A DNA stretch of 64,000 bases, taken from assembly GCF_000964545.1 (NCBI RefSeq), contig NZ_BBVD01000009.1, forward strand, positions 243,531 to 307,530, in the 5' to 3' direction. The notes under the pieces are model-generated. The model did not search any database and was not told where the DNA came from. It saw nothing but the letters and a program-made list of their open reading frames with translations. Source of the stretch: Comamonas thiooxydans. GTDB lineage: Bacteria > Pseudomonadota > Gammaproteobacteria > Burkholderiales > Burkholderiaceae_C. This document shows positions 49,165 through 56,545 of this stretch, piece after piece (position 1 is the stretch's first letter; the number at the start of each line of letters is the position of its first letter). The position numbers and the translations under genes were made by a program.

Positions 49165-49740
49165 TCAGGCCCACAGGGGCAACTTCTTGGGCCAGAGTCC
49201 AGCCTTCAGGATTTGTTCGCGGGTAAAGCGGCCAGCTTCAATGCCGTACTCGCGGTGGGCCTCTCGCCCTCCAGACTCCAGCAGCCGGTAGTTGTCATAG
49301 GCCACATGGCAGCCCTCGATGCCAGGACGGCTGCAACAGAGCGGGAACCCCGTGCGGTCGTCTGTCTTCATGCCAAGGCCCTTGCCGTAGTTGAGATGGG
49401 CATGCTGGCTATAGCCGCTGATGCCGCACCAAAAGCAAGGCAGTTCTGCCACCAGACGGCGGTAGGGCTCGCTCTCGATGGCGTTCTCTTTCAGCACAGC
49501 TATGCCAGTCGTTCCAGCCCCGGGGGCCATGGTGACGTTCCCGGGAACCATGCTGGCCGTTGCAAGGGCGCTCTCTATCTGGCGGGCGGCGCGCTCAGCA
49601 AGGCGCTGTTCACGGCTTTCAGCCTGGCCGGGTTCGCAGTGGTGGCCATCGTCCTGCTCATCAAGGAGCCCAGCGCCAGCCCAGCCGCTGCGAGACTTGA
49701 AGCCCTTACCGGGCTTGAGAGGGGCGCGGCGCATCAGCAT
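49165..49740 (-). CDS. HNH-like/DUF968-type phage recombination nuclease
   Basis: 191 residues. A zinc-binding module CFWCGISGYSQHAHLNYGKGLGMKTDDRTGFPLCCSRPGIEGCHVAYD has CxxC, a His pair and CxxxxxxxC-H, the pattern of phage DUF968/HNH-fold proteins found with recombination genes. A disordered N-terminal region (residues 1-85) precedes it. The start is ATG 49740 or 49734; the latter overlaps the previous stop by one base. Confidence 0.75.
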   Translation of the reverse strand: MLMRRAPLKPGKGFKSRSGWAGAGLLDEQDDGHHCEPGQAESREQRLAERAARQIESALATASMVPGNVTMAPGAGTTGIAVLKENAIESEPYRRLVAELPCFWCGISGYSQHAHLNYGKGLGMKTDDRTGFPLCCSRPGIEGCHVAYDNYRLLESGGREAHREYGIEAGRFTREQILKAGLWPKKLPLWA

Positions 49741-50003
49741 GCGGCCCCCTTTAATGCCCTGCTATATGCGGCATTCGTTGTCGCGTAGATGATGCTTTGC
49801 GATTGGGCCATCAGCCACGCGCTATAGGCCGCCACAGGGCTGAGTCCTGTCGCTGTTGCGCCGCGCCCAGTGCAAACCCATGTGCCTGCCACTCGCTTGA
49901 TGCGCGGATTCATCCAGTCACGCAGCATCCTGTCGCGCCTAGAACGCTTCAGGGAGTGTTCGCGATCAGCCTCTAAGGCTTGCTCAATGCGGCTCAGTAC
50001 CAT
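49734..50003 (-). CDS. Small phage protein, unknown
   Basis: 89 residues, starting MVLSRIEQALEADREHSLKRSRRDRMLRDWMNPRIKRVAG, basic N-terminal helix and Ala-rich C-terminus. It overlaps both neighbouring genes by a few bases, consistent with a translationally coupled replication operon. Confidence 0.65.
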   Translation of the reverse strand: MVLSRIEQALEADREHSLKRSRRDRMLRDWMNPRIKRVAGTWVCTGRGATATGLSPVAAYSAWLMAQSQSIIYATTNAAYSRALKGAAC

Positions 50004-50251
50004 GAGTGCCCCCAGTCGTCGACCAGCACGGTATCGCCGTACTCGTCCATCACGTAGATCCGGCGTGCACCCACCTCGATGGTGTTGCCGCAGCGGTTTT
50101 CCATGGTGACGCGGTGCATGTACCGGCCATCACTCATGCGGTCCAGATGGGGATGCAGCAGCCGCGTGATGCGCGATGCGCTGCGGGGCTTGCGTTCGCC
50201 GGCCAGCGGCACGACCTTGCCAAAGAAGGCTGGGTTCAAAGGCTGGATCAT
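49994..50251 (-). CDS. Small phage protein, unknown
   Basis: 85 residues, starting MIQPLNPAFFGKVVPLAGERKPRSASRITRLLHPHLDRMS. The second half is beta-rich (ENRCGNTIEVGARRIYVMDEYGDTVLVDDWGHSWY). Its ATG overlaps the upstream stop (ATGA) and its stop overlaps the next start, so it is coupled on both sides. Not recognised. Confidence 0.68.
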   Translation of the reverse strand: MIQPLNPAFFGKVVPLAGERKPRSASRITRLLHPHLDRMSDGRYMHRVTMENRCGNTIEVGARRIYVMDEYGDTVLVDDWGHSWY

Positions 50252-50808
50252 TTGACCAACCTCACTTCCAGGCCCAGCAGAGCCTTCATCAGGTGGCGCT
50301 TGAGTTTGAATTCGGGGGTCAGCACGCCCTTCACGTCCTCGATGACCTCCACGCCCTTTTCCACATAGACGAAATCGGCCACATAGCGAATGGCCGGCTT
50401 GACGCGGCTCCCATCGGCAAACTTCACGGCGGGCACCAGCTCATAGGCCACCTGGCGGCGCAGCTCGCTGATGTCCCCTGCGCGCAGCTGCATGCACAGA
50501 TGCCCCCAGCGGCTGGCCTCGGCACGGCTGTCGAACTTCACACCATCGGGGGTAACGGTCTTCTTGTTACCGTACTTGGCTCCACCGGGTCCAGATCGCT
50601 TGGCAGTGGCTTGAACCCCAGGCGCTTGAGCTCGGCTCGCACCGCTTCCCGCATTCCCGGCCACAGGCCGTGCCCATGTGTCACGGATTCCTCTTCCAAC
50701 TCCAAAGCCCTTTGCCTTGAGTAGTGCCACCATCCCGGCGTCATTGCCAGCCGCACCAGATGGTCCCTGGCGGCGAGGTAGTGCGTTGGTAGATCGTTTG
50801 GCATTCAT
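50248..50808 (-). CDS. DUF1064-type phage nuclease/resolvase-like protein
   Basis: 186 residues from ATG 50808. The C-terminal ~115 residues contain KYGNKKTVTPDGVKFDSRAEASRW, IRYVADFVYVEKG, VIEDVKGVLTPEFKLKRHLM, matching DUF1064 (PD-(D/E)XK fold, with D and ExK-type ligands in ADF..EDVKG). It is thought to process recombination or replication intermediates. The first 85 residues are Gly/Ala/Ser-rich and low in information; in another frame the same DNA codes for the 88-aa protein at 50538-50804. Confidence 0.8.
   Translation of the reverse strand: MNAKRSTNALPRRQGPSGAAGNDAGMVALLKAKGFGVGRGIRDTWARPVAGNAGSGASRAQAPGVQATAKRSGPGGAKYGNKKTVTPDGVKFDSRAEASRWGHLCMQLRAGDISELRRQVAYELVPAVKFADGSRVKPAIRYVADFVYVEKGVEVIEDVKGVLTPEFKLKRHLMKALLGLEVRLVK
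50538..50804 (-). CDS. Small phage protein overlapping the DUF1064 gene in another frame
   Basis: 88 residues: MPNDLPTHYLAARDHLVRLAMTPGWWHYSRQRALELEEES. It continues MREAVRAELKRLGFKPLPSDL and has the composition of a real folded protein. Its ATG (50804) lies 4 nt from the DUF1064 ATG (50808), and both are within reach of one ribosome site GGAGGGCAGGTG. It covers almost exactly the low-complexity N-terminal half of the DUF1064 frame, so one DNA stretch seems to encode two proteins. Confidence 0.6.
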   Translation of the reverse strand: MPNDLPTHYLAARDHLVRLAMTPGWWHYSRQRALELEEESVTHGHGLWPGMREAVRAELKRLGFKPLPSDLDPVEPSTVTRRPLPPMV

Positions 50809-51584
50809 CACCTGCCCTCCTGCTGATAGGCCTGCACAGCAGCGGCGGCCCTGCGCTTGTCCTGGAGCAGCCGAATACGGTCTGCCCGCGCCTGAACCTG
50901 GGCTTTGGTGAAGCGGCCTGCCTTGCGGGCAAGCTGGTCGCGCAGATCATCCAGGCGGGCTCGCAGCTCGGGCGGGGCCGCGACGGTGACGCTGGGCTTT
51001 CCCTCCAGCAATGCAATCGGGTTGAACACAGGCGCCGGAAGAGACAAGCGGTCCAGGTGCTCCGCAGCCACGGCCGGCGGCAACAGGCCTGCACTGACTG
51101 CTTGAGTCAGGGCCTCCTGGCGCTGGGCGCCGTCCCAGCCGATGGAAACTTGAATCACCGGCAGCTGGCGCTGCTCGCGGGCCGTGGTGGTGATTCGCTC
51201 GTAGGCGGCAATGAAGGCCATGCGGGCGCCCACCTTGTCGCCAGCGGCGAGCATCCCGCGCGCTTGTTCAAAGGCACGCTGAATCTCATCGCTCCATACC
51301 ACCGTGGCTGCCTCGTCGGCGGATTTCAGCGCCAGCGCCCATGCTTCGCTTGGAGCCAGGCGGCCTGCCAGTGTCTCCAGCTGATCCAGGACCGCCTTCA
51401 GGGTGAGCTTGCCCGTGTGCTGGGCACGAACGCGCTTCAGGGCACGCTCAAGGGCAGGCAGCGGGTAAATGCTCAGGTCATCAGCCATCATCGCGGCCGC
51501 AGTGGCCGATACGGCATGCCCCATGGCTTCGGCAGTCAGTGCCAGATGAGTGCACAAGCGGGTCAGTTCTGCATCATTCAGCAT
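50808..51584 (-). CDS. Phage replication-region helical protein, unknown
   Basis: 258 residues from ATG 51584 (MLNDAELTRLCTHLALTAEAMG), after AAGGGGGCACAG. It is helical, with a central ATVVWSDEIQRAFEQARGMLAAGDKVGARMAFIAAYERI and a C-terminal DDLRDQLARKAGRFTKAQVQARADRIRLLQDKRRAAAAVQAY. Such proteins sit next to replication initiators in Burkholderiales phages. It overlaps the replication gene by 11 nt and the DUF1064 start by one base. The function is unknown. Confidence 0.72.
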   Translation of the reverse strand: MLNDAELTRLCTHLALTAEAMGHAVSATAAAMMADDLSIYPLPALERALKRVRAQHTGKLTLKAVLDQLETLAGRLAPSEAWALALKSADEAATVVWSDEIQRAFEQARGMLAAGDKVGARMAFIAAYERITTTAREQRQLPVIQVSIGWDGAQRQEALTQAVSAGLLPPAVAAEHLDRLSLPAPVFNPIALLEGKPSVTVAAPPELRARLDDLRDQLARKAGRFTKAQVQARADRIRLLQDKRRAAAAVQAYQQEGR

Positions 51585-52548
51585 CTGTGCCCCCTTGCTG
51601 CGCAGCACGCTGGGCTCGAATGATGGCCATGGCCTCATCGGCCACGCTGGCGTTTGCCTCCAGCTGGTCGGTTTGCTTGGCACGGGTGCTGGTCATGCTG
51701 GCGCCGGTGTGGTGCTGGGTCGCCCACTTCTCGGCATCCGACTGCAGCAGCTTGACCGGGTGCATCTGCTTCACAACGAATTCCTCGTTGACGCGGCGAA
51801 CGTAGTGCACGGCCACACGGGGAGCGAGTTCGGCCCCTACGCGGTCGATGAAGTTCATGAACTGGCCGCCAACCGTGGCATTCCAGAGGGGCCAGCTGCC
51901 GTAGCGCTTCTCGTAGGCAATGGCGTAGGCCACCCACGCCTTGTGGCTCTTGGTGTGAGGTCCGGGATAGCGCAGCTCTGCAGGAATCTCGTAGATCGTC
52001 CCGTCACCAGCCTCCACCCTCATCGGCTCAGCCTTGGCTTCAGCCGGGGCTGCACTACTCTCTGCCGTAGTCTCTGAAGTAGTCTCTGTTGTAGTCTTAC
52101 TTAATTTAGATTGGCGGTTTTGCGCAGCCCTGTTTGCACGTTTTGCGCGATCCTGTTTGGCGGTTTTGTGCGTACCTGTTTGCTCGCTTTGCTCATCCTT
52201 GATTGGCGGTTTTGTGCAATCTTGTTTGGCGCATTCATCCAAGCTTGATTGCAAGGCATCGAAGTCCACGCGGTAGAACAGCTTGGCGGGGATTCCTCGG
52301 CGCTCTTCGCGCAGCAGGCCCATTGACTGCAGGCGGCTGCGGGCGCCCTCCTGTTCGCGGCGTGTCAGGCCTGTTTCTTCCTCCCATTCAATCTGGGTCT
52401 TGAAGAACCAGCCCGAGTCATCGCCACTGCGGCGCGACCAGTAGACGGCCTGGCTCAGCAGCAAAGCGCCGGTGATGCCCGCGCCAAGAGCGACAAAGAC
52501 CCGCTGAAATGCGATTGGGCGATCCAAATAGGTGCTGATGGTGCTCAT
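51574..52548 (-). CDS. Phage replication initiator-like protein
   Basis: 324 residues from ATG 52548 (MSTISTYLDRPIAFQRVFV). The N-terminal winged-helix part (SQAVYWSRRSGDDSGWFFKTQIEWEEETGLTRREQEGARSRL) resembles phage replication proteins that bind the origin. The middle, residues 130-190, is a highly charged Lys/Gln/Thr linker. The C-terminal helical part (HTKSHKAWVAYAIAYEKRYGSWPLWNATVGGQFMNFIDRVG) may contact helicase or loader. The ATG overlaps the upstream stop. The call rests on position and the N-terminal domain. Confidence 0.75.
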   Translation of the reverse strand: MSTISTYLDRPIAFQRVFVALGAGITGALLLSQAVYWSRRSGDDSGWFFKTQIEWEEETGLTRREQEGARSRLQSMGLLREERRGIPAKLFYRVDFDALQSSLDECAKQDCTKPPIKDEQSEQTGTHKTAKQDRAKRANRAAQNRQSKLSKTTTETTSETTAESSAAPAEAKAEPMRVEAGDGTIYEIPAELRYPGPHTKSHKAWVAYAIAYEKRYGSWPLWNATVGGQFMNFIDRVGAELAPRVAVHYVRRVNEEFVVKQMHPVKLLQSDAEKWATQHHTGASMTSTRAKQTDQLEANASVADEAMAIIRAQRAAQQGGTDAE

Positions 52549-53264
52549 GCCTGCACCCCAGCTTCCTGAGCCTGACGGGCCTTGTGCTTGCCCCACAAGC
52601 CAGCAACCCACTCCACGCCCTTGGGGGTGAACTTGGTGGTGTTGAACGCATGCTCGTTGGCCGTTGCCACACCGGCGCGCACCACAAAGCGGCCAGCTTC
52701 GATATGGTTCTGGTAAGCGGTCCACTCATTGCCGAGGCGGTACATGATCTTGGCGTCCTGCAGCCAGGTGCGAAATTCATGCTCATTGGCCTGCAGCAGC
52801 TTGGCTACCTGCCTGAAGCCCATGGAGCCGTTGGCCGCCACGTAGCGGTCCACGTACTCCACCTTGGGCGCGGCCAGCGCCAGCTGCTCTCTCTGGGCGT
52901 CAAGCTGTTCAGCCTGATCAGCTGCCAGCCGCAAGGCCTGGGCCATGGTCTGGGGCACTGCTGGCGCTGCCTGGGCCTCCAGCTCCTGCCAGCGCTTGAC
53001 CACCTTCATGCGCGCCACCGGGTCGTAGCCCAGCAGCAGTGTGAGGACCGTGTTCTTGTCCAGCAGGTACTCGTCGTAGGTCTGCTCGTTCTGGGGGTGT
53101 ATCCACTTCTGGATAGACCCACCGAAGGCCACGCCGAGCTGGCCTTGCAAGGCACGCAGGTCACGCATGACGTGAAAGTGCTCCTTACCGGTTAGATCCG
53201 CAATGTCGCGGCTGCTCATGGTCAGCGGCACGGCCGTCGGCGAAAGTGTCGAATTCAGACTCAT
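52545..53264 (-). CDS. Phage regulatory protein with Rha and KilAC/ANT domains
   Basis: 239 residues. Rha domain (residues 15-105): MSSRDIADLTGKEHFHVMRDLRALQGQLG, then EQTYDEYLLDKNTVLTLLLGYDPVARMKVVKRWQELE. KilAC/ANT domain: VDRYVAANGSMGFRQVAKLLQANEHEFRTWLQDAKIMYRLGNEWTAYQNHIEAGRFVVR. Such proteins act as antirepressors or regulators in prophages. Unlike the broken Rha copy at 9.0-9.8 kb, this one is intact. It is coupled to the replication gene. Confidence 0.88.
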   Translation of the reverse strand: MSLNSTLSPTAVPLTMSSRDIADLTGKEHFHVMRDLRALQGQLGVAFGGSIQKWIHPQNEQTYDEYLLDKNTVLTLLLGYDPVARMKVVKRWQELEAQAAPAVPQTMAQALRLAADQAEQLDAQREQLALAAPKVEYVDRYVAANGSMGFRQVAKLLQANEHEFRTWLQDAKIMYRLGNEWTAYQNHIEAGRFVVRAGVATANEHAFNTTKFTPKGVEWVAGLWGKHKARQAQEAGVQA

Positions 53265-53704
53265 CGGCCACGCCCTCCGAATTCGGGGGCCTGAACGTGG
53301 CCTACCAGCGCCTGCAACCCTTGGCTATGCTCATCCTCATGAAGCATCCTCTCTGCCACCATCTGTCGGTAAGGTTTTTGCCACTCCAGCACATAGATGG
53401 CATCGCGGATGCGCGCCGAGGTATCCAACTTCAACAAAGCACAGCTCCTGCGGAACCGATGAAAGGTCACTTCATCAACCTTCGTCTTCAATTCGTGATC
53501 CAGCTTGCCCAGCGGGCCGGCAATGCCACGGGCAAACATCGGCGTGAGCTCGTCCCCGGCCAGTTGGCCAATTGCGTGATCCAAGACCTCCTGCGCGTCC
53601 TCGAGAGGCAGCCCCTTGAGGGCATTCAGCACAGCGCCGAGGGCAGCGTTCTGAGCTTTGGACAGGTGCGTAAGTTGCTTGACGTGAGTGTTGGAGTCAG
53701 CCAT
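53261..53704 (-). CDS. Phage protein of the immunity/replication region, unknown
   Basis: 147 residues, starting MADSNTHVKQLTHLSKAQNAALGAVLNALKGLPLEDAQEVLDH. A second, separate module EVTFHRFRRSCALLKLDTSARIRDAIYVLEWQKPYRQMV is basic and aromatic, suggestive of nucleic-acid binding. Its ATG and stop overlap its neighbours. The family is not recognised. Confidence 0.68.
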   Translation of the reverse strand: MADSNTHVKQLTHLSKAQNAALGAVLNALKGLPLEDAQEVLDHAIGQLAGDELTPMFARGIAGPLGKLDHELKTKVDEVTFHRFRRSCALLKLDTSARIRDAIYVLEWQKPYRQMVAERMLHEDEHSQGLQALVGHVQAPEFGGRGR

Positions 53705-53921
53705 GCGTGACCTCCTCGTGCAGGCTCTCCGCGCATTCCGCTTGATGCACGGTATGGCGATAGAAGTTGTTGAACAGGTGCCACAGCGGGGAACCCACCG
53801 GGTAGCGATTGGCCAAAGCCAAGGAGATTCGGTTTTGCGCGGCGTGCTGCGCCTGGGTGCCCACCGCCTCCCGGGGCAGAATGGAAGCTCCTACACAACC
53901 ATTCCCGGGAGGGGTAGACAT
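53697..53921 (-). CDS. Small phage protein, unknown
   Basis: 74 residues from ATG 53921 (MSTPPGNGCVGASILPREAV); the frame is open further upstream to 54002. The C-terminal ANRYPVGSPLWHLFNNFYRHTVHQAECAESL looks protein-like. Its ATG shares two bases with the plus-strand KTSC start (CATG), and it has no clear ribosome site, so the true start is uncertain. Confidence 0.5.
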   Translation of the reverse strand: MSTPPGNGCVGASILPREAVGTQAQHAAQNRISLALANRYPVGSPLWHLFNNFYRHTVHQAECAESLHEEVTHG

Positions 53922-54129
53922 GGAAATTCGACAATTGCGCTCATCTGCCATCAGTCGAGCAGGATTCGATGCGCAAACGGGGGTGCTGAGAATCTGGTTC
54001 ACAAGCGATCCCGCTCAGGGCTACGATTTCTTTCGGGTTCCACCAGCCGTGTGGCAGGGCTTGTTATCAGCGCCTTCTGCTGGACGCTACTTCCATGCGC
54101 ACATAGAGAAGCAGTACGCAGCTCGATAG
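53920..54129 (+). CDS. KTSC-domain protein
   Basis: 69 residues. GGGAGGGG directly precedes ATG 53920. The whole protein is the KTSC domain (MEIRQLRSSAISRAGFDAQTGVLRIWFTSDPAQGYDFFRVPPAVWQGLLSAPSAGRYFHAHIEKQY), a small domain of unknown role, often seen beside nucleic-acid-related domains in phages. It is the only plus-strand gene within the minus-strand early block, and its 3' part overlaps an antisense gene. Confidence 0.8.
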   Translation: MEIRQLRSSAISRAGFDAQTGVLRIWFTSDPAQGYDFFRVPPAVWQGLLSAPSAGRYFHAHIEKQYAAR

Positions 54130-54283
54130 CGGCACCAATCAGCGTCAGCTCGTCCGAGAAATCAGTAGTCCAGCTCGAGTCCGCCGAGCGCGGCAGGTCT
54201 GGCCTGTCGGTAATCAGGCAGTTGTGGTGCAACGCAAGCGCCAGGCGCGCAGCCCGAAGGGCCTGGGTGGTGGTGTCAGTCAT
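53999..54283 (-). CDS. Small phage protein, partly antisense to the KTSC gene
   Basis: 94 residues, starting MTDTTTQALRAARLALALHHNCLITDRPDLPRSADSSWTTDF. The first 50 residues look protein-like; the C-terminal part (residues 52-94), antisense to KTSC, is not. It may be a shortened gene that runs on after a deletion. Its ATG is beside the Cro-like stop. Confidence 0.45.
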   Translation of the reverse strand: MTDTTTQALRAARLALALHHNCLITDRPDLPRSADSSWTTDFSDELTLIGAAIELRTASLCAHGSSVQQKALITSPATRLVEPERNRSPERDRL

Positions 54284-54491
54284 TGCCCACCTCCTTTTCT
54301 GGGGTGGATGGCTGTTTCAGATCGGCGGGTGGGCGGAGCCAGTCGTACCTCAACTGCACGGCCGGGGGAATTCCTCGGCGCTTCCAGTTGTTGACGCGGC
54401 GAGATCCATTGAGTGAGCGCCAGCCGAGTCGATTGGCAACAGCGGTGCTTCCACCAAGACGATTGATCAGTTCAGTAGCTGGTGCATTCAT
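54276..54491 (-). CDS. Cro/YdaS-like DNA-binding repressor
   Basis: 71 residues from ATG 54491 (MNAPATELINRLGGSTAVANRLGWRSLNGSRRVNNWKRRGIPPAVQ). The helix-turn-helix with GGSTAVANRLG and VNNWKRRGIPP matches YdaS/Cro-type proteins that oppose CI. It is transcribed divergently from cI, with the operators at 54503-54549 between them. Likely the first gene of the lytic minus-strand operon. Confidence 0.85.
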   Translation of the reverse strand: MNAPATELINRLGGSTAVANRLGWRSLNGSRRVNNWKRRGIPPAVQLRYDWLRPPADLKQPSTPEKEVGND

Positions 54492-54502
54492 GTCGTTAAT
54501 TA

Positions 54503-54549
54503 AACACCATGTTCGCCTTAATCGCAACAGCATGTTTAAACAATAAGTT
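54503..54549. promoter_or_regulatory. Right-hand operator cluster between cro-like gene and cI
   Basis: Three sites of AACAnnnTGTT type: AACACCATGTT (54503), AACAGCATGTT (54526) and the weaker AACAATAAGTT (54539). Start spacing is 23 and 13 bp. They cover the only space between the divergent starts (54491 and 54564), so they must overlap both promoters. Confidence 0.8.
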
Positions 54550-54563
54550 TAAAAATCACTGCT

Positions 54564-55226
54564 ATGCATCCAGTAACCGAACGCATTTACCAGGCCGTGG
54601 CCCATATCACCGGTAAGTCCGACGTCGGGCCTACGGACGTCTCCCAATTTCTGGGACTGGCCAACTCTCAGACCGCCAAAAACTGGGAGTCGCGGGGCCC
54701 TTCCAGCGACGGTCTTGTGGCCGCTGCAGAGCGAGGAATCAGCGTGAAGTGGTTACGACAAGGCACCGGACCAATGACAACAGACTCAATAACGACTGAA
54801 CCCTCTAACGTTGAGCCAGCGCTTGACTTGAAAAAATCTCGGCGCGTCCCAGTCACAGGAAGCGTCCGTGGCGGACCTGATGGCTATCTAGTTCAAGACA
54901 ACGGCACTGAGGGCTGGGTAGAGTACTGGACTGGCGACCCTCGGGCATATGCTTTGCGTATCAAGGGGGACTCCATGCATCCTCGCTACCGCGCTGGAGA
55001 GTACGTAGTTGTGACTCCCAGCATTGAGGCGCAATCAGGTCGTGATGTGGTCGTCAAGCTGATTGACGGAAAGTGCTTGCTCAAGCAGCTCAACTGGACT
55101 CGAGGTGATGAAATGCAGTTCGTGAGCATCAACAACGGCTACGAGCCAATGACAATCAGCAAAGAGGACATCGAGTGCGTTGACCGGGTGGCAGGCTGTG
55201 TTGGCCCTGACGCCATGATCTTCTAA
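54564..55226 (+). CDS. CI-like prophage repressor with S24 (LexA-type) peptidase domain
   Basis: 220 residues. The N-terminal DNA-binding domain (residues 1-65: DVSQFLGLANSQTAKNWESRG) precedes a hinge and an S24 self-cleavage domain with IKGDSMHPRYRAGEYVVV (Ser 137) and VVKLIDGKCLLKQL (Lys 174). It maintains lysogeny and is expected to be cleaved when RecA filaments form, giving prophage induction by SOS. It is divergent from the Cro-like gene and ends before a strong terminator. Confidence 0.92.
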   Translation: MHPVTERIYQAVAHITGKSDVGPTDVSQFLGLANSQTAKNWESRGPSSDGLVAAAERGISVKWLRQGTGPMTTDSITTEPSNVEPALDLKKSRRVPVTGSVRGGPDGYLVQDNGTEGWVEYWTGDPRAYALRIKGDSMHPRYRAGEYVVVTPSIEAQSGRDVVVKLIDGKCLLKQLNWTRGDEMQFVSINNGYEPMTISKEDIECVDRVAGCVGPDAMIF

Positions 55227-55245
55227 GCATTCTTCGAGCCACCCT

Positions 55246-55269
55246 AAAGCCCGCTTAGGCGGGCTTTTT
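55246..55269 (+). terminator. Terminator after cI
   Basis: AAAGCCCGC-TTAG-GCGGGCTTT with a 5-T run, 20 nt after the cI stop. Confidence 0.92.
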
Positions 55270-55283
55270 CATGCCCACTCAAA

Positions 55284-55329
55284 AACACCATGTTCAAACA
55301 CTGTGTTGACACATGCAGAACACCATGTT
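55284..55329. promoter_or_regulatory. Left-hand operator cluster downstream of cI
   Basis: Three sites: AACACCATGTT (55284), AACACTGTGTT (55297) and AACACCATGTT (55319). Start spacing is 13 and 22 bp, the mirror image of the cluster on the other side of cI. They sit where the rightward early promoter should be, so CI probably represses both early operons as in lambda OL/OR. Confidence 0.78.
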
Positions 55330-55635
55330 TAAATCCATGCATCACAGCAATCACCGTGTTGCTGTCAATGGGTGCCAAGTGATCGAGCCAGCACCGAAGC
55401 TCATGCAGCCGCACGGCTGGGTAAACACAGGGCACCGCGGGCGGCAGCGGGATACAAAAGGTCGTCGGTCGCTCTAGTCAGTACTGCTCTGCCCCCGGAT
55501 GGGATCGGCAACAAGAACATCGAAAGGCCACGCGAAATCCATCCGCTGGGTTCTATACGGCGGTGAGGCATACAGGGAGGCCAAGAGCAAAAACGCCCAG
55601 CGCGCTAGCGCCGCCGCCCGGAGCGCATCCGGGGT

Positions 55636-55671
55636 TCAAACGAAAGCCTTGCTAGCAGCGCTTTCGTTTGA
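55636..55671 (+). promoter_or_regulatory. Long hairpin before the first early ORF
   Basis: Twelve-base perfect arms TCAAACGAAAGC/GCTTTCGTTTGA around a 12-nt loop, ending 13 nt before the ATG at 55685. There is no T-tract. It may act on translation or antitermination. The rest of 55330-55635 has no convincing gene. Confidence 0.5.
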
Positions 55672-55684
55672 GTACAGTGAACCC

Positions 55685-55864
55685 ATGACACGCATAAACA
55701 CCACCGAAATCTGGGAGCGGCACGGCTACAGAGTCGAACGCATTGAGCAAGTAATGGGCGCGCCCCAGCGCAATATTTATGGGCCTGACGGCACGCTGCT
55801 GATCGAAGACGCCGAGTACACCCAAGAGACAGAAGCGCTGCGCGAACTCGGCTTCATCGACTGA
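55685..55864 (+). CDS. Small phage early protein, unknown
   Basis: 59 residues: MTRINTTEIWERHGYRVERIEQVMGAPQRNIYGPDGTLLIEDAEY. It ends ETEALRELGFID. Protein-like composition and acidic. No clear Shine-Dalgarno; the frame is open upstream to 55499, but that part has an atypical composition. It is the first gene after the operator cluster and hairpin. Confidence 0.55.
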   Translation: MTRINTTEIWERHGYRVERIEQVMGAPQRNIYGPDGTLLIEDAEYTQETEALRELGFID

Positions 55865-56200
55865 TCGCTGCTGCAGCTGCAACAACATGGCTAGCGTCTA
55901 TTTTTCAAGGGCACCGTTTAAGGTCATTTAAAAGAGTACGGTGGGACAAGGCAGTCAATCTTGACCAGCCACCTTAGACCGGAGGTCTATTTGTCAGGTA
56001 ACCCCATTCCCATCTCTACCCCATCCTTTTGGGACACCTTGAAGCTGATGTTCTTATTCACGGACGGGGTCGCAGCTCCAGAGCAACAAGGCCCCCCACT
56101 TGTTCCCCAAAAGCAGAACAGGGATGAACAGCAGCGGCAGCGAAAGCAGTAACAGCTAAACAGCGAGCAACGACCCGAGAAATACGGTTTCTTTCACCAG

Positions 56201-56222
56201 CCACCCATGAGGTGGTTTTTTT
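56201..56222 (+). terminator. Intrinsic terminator in the early leader
   Basis: CCACC-CATGA-GGTGG followed by seven T. A relative with a longer stem is at 58721. Confidence 0.8.
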
Positions 56223-56273
56223 GCGTCCGGAGAGTTGAAATGTGAGCGCTTAGCCAGCATGTGGCATGCATGT

Positions 56274-56419
56274 GCCCTATCCCGCAGGGCTATAGCGGGG
56301 CCATCACGCAGGTGGACTGGACACGGTTCGACTCCGTGGGCTACACCGATGCGCCTTGCGCGCTAGGTCTAGGCGGCCCAGTCCATCGCCGTGATGGTGC
56401 CGGGGGTCGGCTCCCCGGC
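56274..56419 (+). ncRNA. Candidate structured RNA: pseudoknot, multi-branch helix and hairpin
   Basis: GCCCT/AGGGC (56274-56278 with 56286-56290) and CCCGC/GCGGG (56281-56285 with 56295-56299) interleave as an H-type pseudoknot with loops of 2 and 4 nt. GGTGGACTGG (56311) pairs with CCAGTCCATC (56378), a 10-bp stem with one G-U. It encloses CACGG-TTCGACT-CCGTG (a T-psi-C-arm-like hairpin at 56322-56338) and a GCGC hairpin. A 7-bp GCCGGGG/CCCCGGC hairpin follows (56399-56419). The sequence is not a tRNA: no D-arm or anticodon loop fits. Orientation is inferred from the plus-strand early transcript. Confidence 0.5.
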
Positions 56420-56545
56420 TCTTACAAACCAGGCCTGCAAGGGCTTGGCTGGAATACTGCAAGAGGGTAATCGCACCGGTCTTAGGTGCCCATCATGACC
56501 ACCCCGGGAAAGTAGCGGGGGCTATCTGGCGTGACTGCTCGAGCA

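Noticed and set aside
55300..55320. A LexA box near CTGTGTTGACACATGCAG
   Set aside because: The half-site spacing is wrong (N10 rather than N8), and the region is explained by CI-type operators.
56311..56350. A tRNA gene suggested by a T-arm-like hairpin and GGCTACACC
   Set aside because: No D-arm, anticodon stem with 7-nt loop or full acceptor stem could be fitted; treated as part of a structured RNA candidate.
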